A DNA stretch of 54,896 nt, from positions 1-54,896 of the forward strand of contig JAPLXG010000001.1 in the NCBI GenBank assembly GCA_026396175.1, written 5' to 3'. Position numbers and translations under genes: made by a program. A model generated the notes under the pieces. That model made no database searches. It had not been told where the DNA came from and was given only the letters and a program-made list of their open reading frames with translations. Source of the DNA: Candidatus Moraniibacteriota bacterium. GTDB lineage: Bacteria > Patescibacteriota > Minisyncoccia > Moranbacterales > UBA2206. Shown here one piece after another: positions 47,438 through 54,896 of the stretch (the first letter of the stretch is position 1; the number at the start of each line of letters is the position of its first letter).

Positions 47438-47965
47438 CTAGTTTTTGTAGAGTTCTTTGACTTGGAATAGGATGTACCAACCGATAATTGCGCCAATGAT
47501 TCCGCCGATAATGCCGCTAACAGAAAGAATGCTTCCAACAAGACTCACAATACTAGCATAGAACAGCAAGCGCCAAGCAGCTTTGGTTCTTTTGAACAGT
47601 CCCGGCACCGCGATAACTTCCATAACAAGAGTAACCACAGCGACAACCAAGGAAATAATTGCGCCATATCCCCAACCGAATCCATAACCTCCCATCATGG
47701 CAAATGGGGTGAGAACAGCAGAAAGACCGAGAGCGGCAAAGATAAGTGGCAAAGCCATAATGGCAAAGATGATAATCAGATAGGGAGAAACTGTTGCAAT
47801 AAATTCTTTCAGTCCTTTTGGCAGTGCAAACGGAGCTTTTTTAATCATATACTCATCCAACATCGCCTCAAGCTGTCCTATGCCTCCTTTAAGATCGGAC
47901 CCGCCTGGTTTTTGTTCACTTTTTTGCTCTTCGCTTTTTTGTTCCTCATTTTTTTGTTCGTCCAT
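47438..47965 (-). CDS. multi-TM protein of unknown function
   Basis: Hydrophobic segments; acidic KSEEQ repeats at N-terminus. Confidence 0.6.
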   Translation of the reverse strand: MDEQKNEEQKSEEQKSEQKPGGSDLKGGIGQLEAMLDEYMIKKAPFALPKGLKEFIATVSPYLIIIFAIMALPLIFAALGLSAVLTPFAMMGGYGFGWGYGAIISLVVAVVTLVMEVIAVPGLFKRTKAAWRLLFYASIVSLVGSILSVSGIIGGIIGAIIGWYILFQVKELYKN

Positions 47966-48143
47966 ATTTTTTTATTTATCCCCCACCACTTTTTCACTCG
48001 CATTCGCGATGTGCGCAGAGAGGCTTATTTAAATTACTTAGTTTTAATTATATAAAAAACCTTAAATATAAATCCCAAAAAGTGAAAAAGTGGTGGGGGA
48101 TGAACTTGCCATCATATTACCATAACCACGAATATCCGCAAGC

Positions 48144-48590
48144 CTAGGAATTTTCCAAAAGTTCTCGCAAAATCTCTTCCGGAATCGGGTTTTTTTCTGG
48201 ACTCACCCCTGGATACCGCCAAGCACTGATTATTTTTATTTTTGAATTTTGCCTGCCCGCAATGCTACGCATAGCGTTGCAGGCGGGAATTTTTGTTACA
48301 TGTTTCATGTTACATGCTTTATGTTTTTGGAACATCACCCAAACCTCTTGCTTCCAAACTTCTTTGCCACTCACAATTTTCGGCGAAACCGGTTTCATTA
48401 CCGCGATGGTTTTTTCCACAATTCCCTCCTCTTTCCTCTTGGGACTACTAATGACACTCAGCACTTTTTGTTCGCTAAGACCATAAAACCGCATCTTGAA
48501 TTTCACGTGTTCGGTCCAGAAATAGTGGTTAGTGTTTTTGGGAATCTTTGTCTGCATTTTTTTAAGTCTACATAAATATACTTTCCGCAT
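48144..48590 (-). CDS. hypothetical protein with an in-frame 36-bp palindrome
   Basis: Peptide KHKACNMKHVTKIPACNAMRSIAGRQN encoded by repeat DNA. Confidence 0.5.
   Translation of the reverse strand: MRKVYLCRLKKMQTKIPKNTNHYFWTEHVKFKMRFYGLSEQKVLSVISSPKRKEEGIVEKTIAVMKPVSPKIVSGKEVWKQEVWVMFQKHKACNMKHVTKIPACNAMRSIAGRQNSKIKIISAWRYPGVSPEKNPIPEEILRELLENS
48252..48287. repeat. 36-bp palindrome second copy, inside an ORF
   Basis: Identical to 21827-21862. Confidence 0.85.
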
Positions 48591-49281
48591 TATTACGATC
48601 CCGTTCCCACATTCCAGGATTTTTTACTATGTATTCGCGGATTTTGTTTAGGGATTCGTCATTGCGGATAATGTGATCGTAGAAGCGAGCTTGCCAGGCA
48701 AAGGTGATAGGATTTAATTGTTTTCTAATTTCGAATACGCATCTGCCCTTATATAATTTAATGATGTTTGAAAGAGAATCAGGATTTAATGATGGATTTT
48801 TTAACCCAGTTACGCCGCCTGGTTTTTTATTATTTTCCGTAGAGACGCATTTCAATGCGTCTTGGCACGTTAACGCGTCTTTGTGTGCAATTCCATCTTT
48901 GAACATTACCGCGCCTTGTTTCCCCTGCGCAATATTAACCCTAGATGCATCATTAATTTTGGATGTGATGTTGGTTTTAGACGCATTGAAATGCGTCTCT
49001 ACAATGGGATTTTTTAATATTTCAATTATCCCATGCAGATGATTAGGCATTACCGCAAATTCATCTAAACTAACAAATGGAAAATGCTTGGGAATTTCTT
49101 GCCAGAATCGGCGGACTATTTCTCCAACGTTATTTAAAATTATTTTTCCTCCAATAACCTCACCAAGCAATTCTTTTCTGTCTTTTGTGCAAATTGTTAC
49201 AAAATATAATCCGTTTTGGCTGTAATCATAATTTTCCAACCTGGTAGATTTAATTGTGTATTTATTTTGGAATTTTTGCAT
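48568..49281 (-). mobile_element. REP-associated tyrosine transposase (RAYT, Y1/IS200-like)
   Basis: LYFVTICTKDRKELLGEV; MPNHLHGIIEI; TFAWQARFYDHIIRNDESLNKIREYIVKNP. Confidence 0.9.
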
Positions 49282-49302
49282 CTTCTTAGCCTCAATAGAA
49301 AA

Positions 49303-50199
49303 TCAAACTTTAATTCCACGTAGCGCTGCCACTCTATCCGCAATCGGCGGATGCGTCATAAATAATTTGGAAACTTTGGCGCCTTTGAACGGGTTGGAGA
49401 TGAAAAGATGCGCCGTTGCGCGGTTGGCTTCTTTGAGTGGCGTTGGATCGCTGGAGATTTTTTCGAGCGCGCTGGCCAGTCCTTCTGGATAGCGCGTGAG
49501 TAGCGCCCCGTCAGCATCAGCCAGAAATTCGCGTTTGCGAGAAATTGCCAGTTGCATCAAGACACCGGCGATGGGAGCTAAAATCGAAAGAATGATTGCC
49601 AAAACAATCAAAATCAAACGCAATTGTCCACCTCCCTCACTGTCATTGCCGCCACGACGGCCAAAAAAGGCCCAGTGGCGAAACCAATCGGCCATAAGCG
49701 CCACAAAGCCAACCAGTACGACAACGACCGTAGAAAGCAAAATATCCCGGTTTCCGATATGCGACAATTCGTGAGCGATTACGCCTTCCAGTTCTGTTTT
49801 TTCAAGGCGAGCAATTATCCCGGTTGTGAGACAAATGACTCCGTGCGCTGGATCGCGCCCAGTGGCAAAAGCATTCATTGCCGAGTCTTGGATGATATAG
49901 ATTTTCGGTACCGGAAGCCCGGCGGTAATGCAAAGATTTTCCACTAAATGATAAATCTCGCGATTACTGTCATGATCAATTGGTTTGGCTGAGCTCATTG
50001 CCAAAACAATTTTATCACTCCACCAGTACGAACCGAAACTCATCACGACCGAAAAAATCACCGCGACATAGAGAATTGTGCTGTTGCCCATCGCTCCGGC
50101 AAAAACATAGCCTACTCCAATCACAAAGATTAAAAAGCCTGCGATGTAAACCCAAGTGAGACGCGTATTTTTATCTGCTTGATCGTATAATGTAGCCAT
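49303..50199 (-). CDS. htpX: M48 family protease HtpX
   Basis: GVIAHELSHIGNRDILLST; MTHPPIADRVAAL. Confidence 0.95.
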   Translation of the reverse strand: MATLYDQADKNTRLTWVYIAGFLIFVIGVGYVFAGAMGNSTILYVAVIFSVVMSFGSYWWSDKIVLAMSSAKPIDHDSNREIYHLVENLCITAGLPVPKIYIIQDSAMNAFATGRDPAHGVICLTTGIIARLEKTELEGVIAHELSHIGNRDILLSTVVVVLVGFVALMADWFRHWAFFGRRGGNDSEGGGQLRLILIVLAIILSILAPIAGVLMQLAISRKREFLADADGALLTRYPEGLASALEKISSDPTPLKEANRATAHLFISNPFKGAKVSKLFMTHPPIADRVAALRGIKV

Positions 50200-50209
50200 A
50201 AATTTTTAT

Positions 50210-50734
50210 TTAAGAAGCTAATTTTAATTTAAAGTTATAGAAACGATGATTCTTTAGTATTTTATTCACAAACCTAACTTCAAACTTTGCACCGTGAAAT
50301 AATAAAGAAAAATTATATTTGATTATTTCTTCAATTTCTTTTTTGAATTTTTGAGAAACTAAGCCGTCTTTCACCAAGGGACAGTCCTCGTCCCAAAAAT
50401 AAAGATGCACGATTTTCTTGTCAAAATCAATAGTATCCCAGTCGACTAAATACGGATAAATCTTGCAATCAATCGGCCGTGAATCAATTTCCTTATTTGG
50501 AGAATAAGTTATAAACTTACATTCCTTACCATCGGAACAGTTGCGAAACCTTACCCGATCATCCAGGAATTCAATTTTTATTCCTTTGGACAGCCAATAA
50601 TTTTTCATCCTATCATGAAAAGCCATAAACTCAAGCGCCCATTCCTCAACCAAATCATCATCGCAACAACATGAGCTACAGCGATACCCCTTACACCCAT
50701 TGATTTTTCCTTCTTTTAACTGTTTTCTTGCCAT
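50210..50734 (-). CDS. YkgJ-like cysteine cluster protein
   Basis: CKGYRCSSCCCDDD; RPIDCKIYPYLVDWD. Confidence 0.65.
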   Translation of the reverse strand: MARKQLKEGKINGCKGYRCSSCCCDDDLVEEWALEFMAFHDRMKNYWLSKGIKIEFLDDRVRFRNCSDGKECKFITYSPNKEIDSRPIDCKIYPYLVDWDTIDFDKKIVHLYFWDEDCPLVKDGLVSQKFKKEIEEIIKYNFSLLFHGAKFEVRFVNKILKNHRFYNFKLKLAS

Positions 50735-50773
50735 ACCTCTAAACTTTAAATTTCTCTATAGCTAAATTATAGC

Positions 50774-51913
50774 TCATTTATTTTCTATTTGAAAATGGCC
50801 AGATTTTAGGCTGTTTTTGAGCTCCGAAGAAACAGCGCTATTTTCCGCGAGCCATGAGAGCAAGCTATCTTTCTTTTCCCCTTGTGCAAGCGTTGTGCTT
50901 CCATCGCGATTCAAGCTTAGCGGCGAAAGATAAAAATCCAAATTATTATCTTTCACAGACACGCCAACTGCCAATCCCTCCATTGTCTCAGGAGAAAAAT
51001 ATTGATCAAAAACAAAATTGCCCAAAGAATAAAATATCGCTTTATTTTTATAAATTTCTAACGGCTCGACAACATGCGGATGTGACCCGATGACCAAGTC
51101 CGCTCCCGCGTCAACAAAATCATGCGCCCACTCTTTTTGCTTTTCACTTTCCATGCGCGCATATTCCACGCCCCAATGGGCATAGAGCACCACAAAATCA
51201 TTGGTCTTTTTCAACTGTCGGATTTCCTCACTAACACTTTTTGCGTCTTCTCCTAAGAACTGATTAAAAGCAACATAGGCTACTTTTTTGCCAGAAATTT
51301 CCTTTAATAATGGCTCATTTTTAGCATTAGCGTCACCAAAATAACTAAAATTATTTTCCTTGAGAAAATTTTCCGTCTCAGCCAGTCCTTCTTTTCCAAA
51401 ATCCAAAATATGATTGTTGCCAATAAAAATAGAACTGGCATGCGAACTTTGCAAAAAGTTTTTTGTTGTGTCAGCATCGAAAGTGAAGCGCATATTGCCT
51501 TTGTCGCCAATCAGTGTTTCTTTTGAGACAGAATTATTTTTTGTCACCGGTCCTTCCAGATTAAAAACTATTTCATCCGGTCCGAGAAAAATCCGCTGCA
51601 TTTTTTCGGTCAGAAATCCCACGCTCTTTCTTCCTGCAACAGTCGAGATATACCGATCAAGCATCGCGTCCCCCGCAAAAAGCAAGCGAAAGCTACTATT
51701 CTCCGGCGTGACCTCTTTAGCCAAAGAAACAGCCTTTTTTGAGGCTGTTTCCATTTTTTGTTCGTTAACTATTTTCGCGCTTGACTGGCCCGGATTAAAA
51801 TAGACAAAGCCGATTCCAATCACAAAAACTAATAAACCAACCCCGCTAACCCAAACCAGCCGAGTATTTTTATCCGTTTGATTGTTTGGTGTAAGCATAT
51901 CAACTATAAACAA
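50774..51913 (-). CDS. CapA family (PGA synthesis-like) protein
   Basis: FAGDAMLDRYI; FIGNNHILDFGKEGL; DLVIGSHPHVVEPLEIYKNKAIFYSLGNFVFDQYF. Confidence 0.92.
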   Translation of the reverse strand: MFIVDMLTPNNQTDKNTRLVWVSGVGLLVFVIGIGFVYFNPGQSSAKIVNEQKMETASKKAVSLAKEVTPENSSFRLLFAGDAMLDRYISTVAGRKSVGFLTEKMQRIFLGPDEIVFNLEGPVTKNNSVSKETLIGDKGNMRFTFDADTTKNFLQSSHASSIFIGNNHILDFGKEGLAETENFLKENNFSYFGDANAKNEPLLKEISGKKVAYVAFNQFLGEDAKSVSEEIRQLKKTNDFVVLYAHWGVEYARMESEKQKEWAHDFVDAGADLVIGSHPHVVEPLEIYKNKAIFYSLGNFVFDQYFSPETMEGLAVGVSVKDNNLDFYLSPLSLNRDGSTTLAQGEKKDSLLSWLAENSAVSSELKNSLKSGHFQIENK

Positions 51914-51999
51914 AACACGAGATATTTAAGACATAAACATTCGTGCTTTGCATTTTGTATATTCGTATATTCGTACAAATTCGTAATTCGTAGAGAACA

Positions 52000-52548
52000 T
52001 CAGAACTCAACTTTCACATTCTCCTTCTCCGAGTCCGCCGCCTCAAAGAAATCTCGCTTGGTAAAATTCAAAGCGCCGGCCAAAATGTTAGTTGGGAAAA
52101 CTTCGATCTTAGTGTTGAAGTCGCGCACATTGCCATTGTAAAACCTTCGTGATGCCATAATCTTGTCTTCCGTGTCAGTCAGTTCTCGTTGTAATTCCAA
52201 AAAGTTTTCATTGGCTTTCAGTTCCGGATAGTTTTCGGAAACGGCAAATAAAGTTTTCAACGTTCCGGAAAGAGCATTTTCTGCTTCCGCTTTGTCGGCG
52301 GCATTCCCCGCGCCCATTGCTCGCGTTCTGGCTTCCGTCACCCTTTCAAAGACTTCTTTTTCGTGCGCCGCATAACCTTTCACGGTGCTAATTAAATTAG
52401 GAATCAAATCATAGCGTCTTTTTAGTTGCACAGAAATATCACTCCAAGCCTCATCTACTCGATTTTTGAGCTTGATGAGCCCGTTATACATTCCCACTAG
52501 CGCCAATGCTAGCACCACTACGATGATCAAGATAATTATTCCAATCAT
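52000..52548 (-). CDS. lemA: LemA family protein
   Basis: MYNGLIKLKNRVDEAWSDISVQLKRRYDLIPNLISTVKGYAAHEKEVFE. Confidence 0.95.
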   Translation of the reverse strand: MIGIIILIIVVVLALALVGMYNGLIKLKNRVDEAWSDISVQLKRRYDLIPNLISTVKGYAAHEKEVFERVTEARTRAMGAGNAADKAEAENALSGTLKTLFAVSENYPELKANENFLELQRELTDTEDKIMASRRFYNGNVRDFNTKIEVFPTNILAGALNFTKRDFFEAADSEKENVKVEF

Positions 52549-52658
52549 ATTTTTATTCTCTTAAAAATTACCCTTGAATTGTACCGCTTTTTGGAAAAAA
52601 ATGCAAAAAATTAAAAACTGTGTTAAAATTAGGCCTATAAGCACATAAAAATAAAGCT

Positions 52659-53111
52659 ATGCCAAATTTATCAAATTATTATGTCGTCATTTTGCCGGTC
52701 GCTGTCGGATTTATCATCTGGGTAATCAAATTCATTGTCTTTTACATCAAGCATAATTTCAATTGGAGCTATGCCGTCGAACACGGCACCGCCTACGGCC
52801 ATATGCCCTCCGCCCACACCGGCTTCATGGCTTCACTCGTCACTTCTGTTGGCTATTACGCCGGGCTAAATTCCGGCGCCTTCGCTGTCGCTGTTGCCAT
52901 CGCCATTATCGTGATTGACGACGCCCTACGCCTGCGCATCTACATGGGCGACCAAGGTCGTCGACTCAATTTCATCATCGAACAACTTAAAATCAGCAAA
53001 AAAGAATTCCCCCGCCTGCGCGAACGCGTCGGCCACCGAAAAAGCGAAGTGATTGTCGGCGCGATTTTGGGATTTTTGATTACCTACTTTTTGGCAAGTG
53101 TTTTGAAATAA
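52659..53111 (+). CDS. divergent PAP2 family protein
   Basis: GHMPSAHTGFMASL; IIVIDDALRLRIYMGDQG. Confidence 0.85.
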   Translation: MPNLSNYYVVILPVAVGFIIWVIKFIVFYIKHNFNWSYAVEHGTAYGHMPSAHTGFMASLVTSVGYYAGLNSGAFAVAVAIAIIVIDDALRLRIYMGDQGRRLNFIIEQLKISKKEFPRLRERVGHRKSEVIVGAILGFLITYFLASVLK

Positions 53112-53188
53112 ACCCGCCTAGAAAAATGAAACAAAAAAAGCAGGCTGCTGGCCTGTTTTTAGTTTTATAAGATGGAACTAAGAAAACT

Positions 53189-53363
53189 GTCATCCTGAGC
53201 GAAGCGTAGCGGAGTCGAAGGATCTGCTATAAGTTATTGCTAGCTTTGCTATATTTTCGAGAGCTTACGATAATGGAAAGTAGATCCTTGTGCCACCGCT
53301 AAAGCTAAGGCGACACGCGGTCGACTGCGTCCGTCCGCCAGCTGGCGGATCGCTCAGGATGAC
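53189..53363. repeat. family Q repeat copy 4
   Basis: GTCATCCTGAGCGAAGCG...CGCTCAGGATGAC. Confidence 0.85.
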
Positions 53364-53365
53364 AA

Positions 53366-54751
53366 TTATATTTTTTCCAACTCTTCCCCAATCACTTGTC
53401 GATCATTCCAAACAATTCTTTCTTTCCCGACCGCCATAGTTTCTTCCGCGCCTTTGCCGGTGACTAAAATAATATCGCCGGGCTTGGCCAATTTTAATGC
53501 ATTTTTTATCGCTTCTCTTCTGTCTAAAATTCTCCAGCAATTCTTTCCTTCAATTTTAGTATCTAGTATTTGGTATTTGGTATTTGGTATTTTATTAGAA
53601 ACCTGCCTGCCGGTAGGCAAGGTTAGAAATTCGGAATTAGAAATTTTCATTCCTACCACTCCGCTAAAAACCTCATTTATTATCCCAACCGGGTCTTCAC
53701 CATATGGATCTTCGTTGGTGACAATTACGTAATCTGCATAACGCGAAACAATCTCTCCCATCATTGGACGCTTGCCGCGGTCACGCTCTCCGCAAGCACC
53801 AAACACCCAAATTAGGCTTTGATTAGCCTTTTTTTGTTCGGAAATCAGTGCCCCTAGCTTTTCCATCGAGTCCGGTGTGAGCGCGTAATCGATAATGATT
53901 TTTAGCCCTAAATTATTTTCCACCTCATCCATTCGTCCCGGCACTTTGGTAATTTTTTCCAAAGCATTTTTTATCACACCCAAATCAATCCCCTCAGAAA
54001 TCCCCACGCAAGTCGCGGCCAGTGCATTTTCCACATTAAAAAGTCCTGGGATTTGTATTTGGTATTTAGTATTTTGCCTGCCTGCCGGCGAGGCAGGTAT
54101 TTGGTATGAAGAACCATCAATTCCCAGTTTTATATTTCTAGCTTGAATAATTTTTATTTTTTTATTTTTCAAATCAATCCTTTCATCTCTTGTGGTATAA
54201 ACGTAGGTATTTTTCGCAACATAATCTGAAAAATCTTCCGGCTGTTCCATATCAAGGTTAATAATCGCCGTTTTAACATCGCGAAATAACTTCAATTTCG
54301 CTTGGCGATACTGCTCCATCGTTTCGTGATAATCTAAATGCTCGCGCGTCACATTCGTGATCACTGCCGTGTCATATTTTATTCCCCAAACGCGATATTG
54401 ATCCAAGGAATGTGAAGATGTTTCCAAAACCAAATATTTGCAACCAGTTTTTACCGCCTGCGCAATAAACTTTTGCGTCGCAAACGCCGACACAGTGGTG
54501 AATTTTGTCGCGTTTACCCATTCCTTTTCTCCCAGCTTAAAATTGATTGTCGAAGCCATCGCAACCCGCGCGCCCGATTCTTCCAAAATTTTGGCAATCA
54601 TCTGACAGGTGGTTGTTTTGCCATTGGTGCCTGTGACACCGATGACTTTGATTTTATGTGAAGGAAAGCCATACCAAACATTCGCCACAATTGCTTGCGC
54701 CAAATGATAGAGATTTTTGAGACTTTGGGGGAAAAGGGTTTTGATAGGCAT
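53366..54751 (-). CDS. murE: Mur ligase, MurE-like (UDP-MurNAc-peptide synthetase)
   Basis: IKVIGVTGTNGKTTTCQMI; TSSHSLDQYR; NVTREHLDYHETMEQYRQAK; NEDPYGEDP. Confidence 0.9.
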   Translation of the reverse strand: MPIKTLFPQSLKNLYHLAQAIVANVWYGFPSHKIKVIGVTGTNGKTTTCQMIAKILEESGARVAMASTINFKLGEKEWVNATKFTTVSAFATQKFIAQAVKTGCKYLVLETSSHSLDQYRVWGIKYDTAVITNVTREHLDYHETMEQYRQAKLKLFRDVKTAIINLDMEQPEDFSDYVAKNTYVYTTRDERIDLKNKKIKIIQARNIKLGIDGSSYQIPASPAGRQNTKYQIQIPGLFNVENALAATCVGISEGIDLGVIKNALEKITKVPGRMDEVENNLGLKIIIDYALTPDSMEKLGALISEQKKANQSLIWVFGACGERDRGKRPMMGEIVSRYADYVIVTNEDPYGEDPVGIINEVFSGVVGMKISNSEFLTLPTGRQVSNKIPNTKYQILDTKIEGKNCWRILDRREAIKNALKLAKPGDIILVTGKGAEETMAVGKERIVWNDRQVIGEELEKI

Positions 54752-54785
54752 ATTTATTGTCATTCCCGCGCAGGCGGGAATCCAG

Positions 54786-54896
54786 TCACGCAATTAGCTT
54801 AAAATAGAGGTCGTCCCAGTTAGGATTATTTTGTTCGATAAGATTTATTTTCCACGCTCTGTTCCATTTTTTGAGTGCTTTTTCCCTGGCAATAGC
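54786..54896 (-). CDS. 3' end of a GIY-YIG family endonuclease (partial)
   Basis: AIAREKALKKWNRAWKINLIEQNNPNWDDLYFKLIA*. Confidence 0.8.
   Translation of the reverse strand, partial: AIAREKALKKWNRAWKINLIEQNNPNWDDLYFKLIA

Noticed and set aside
1-54896. CRISPR array
   Set aside because: No regularly spaced direct repeats with unique spacers were seen; the repeats present are palindromic, dispersed or cassette-associated.

Overview
The window looks like a chromosomal segment of a Candidate Phyla Radiation (Patescibacteria)-type genome. That placement is inferred from the gene repertoire and from many short palindromic repeats; TGA is used as a stop. Housekeeping genes (typA, rpoD, dnaG, pyk, htpX, lemA, murE-like, Sua5-type, a MacAB-like operon) flank two unusual features. 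(1) At about 5.8-19.26 kb there is an integron-like gene-cassette array with seven attC-like sites and no integrase in the window. Cassettes carry a split PEP-synthase/rifampin-phosphotransferase-like operon, an HD hydrolase, an MFS transporter plus RhuM, a radical SAM/SPASM protein, a reverse-oriented small ORF, an Ntn-hydrolase and a one-polypeptide restriction-modification protein. Their ends carry cassette-specific inverted repeats that extend well beyond the R boxes, and many share a 5' leader hairpin and a 3' hairpin with a conserved loop. (2) Four modules (three at 27.7-29.9 kb on the minus strand, one at 44.7-45.6 kb on the plus strand) share a sigma70-type promoter, a leaderless or near-leaderless upstream ORF, an antiterminator arm inside that uORF, an intrinsic terminator, a boxA-like motif, an SD and a small gene. 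They resemble ribosome-mediated transcription attenuators controlling three small orphan proteins and a GNAT acetyltransferase. Other observations are in-frame palindromic repeats inside genes (murE, dnaG, a RAYT transposase, a hypothetical), several dispersed repeat families, tRNA-like debris, a structured intergenic region and a 48-bp zero-loop palindrome. All calls come from reading the sequence; no database search was run.
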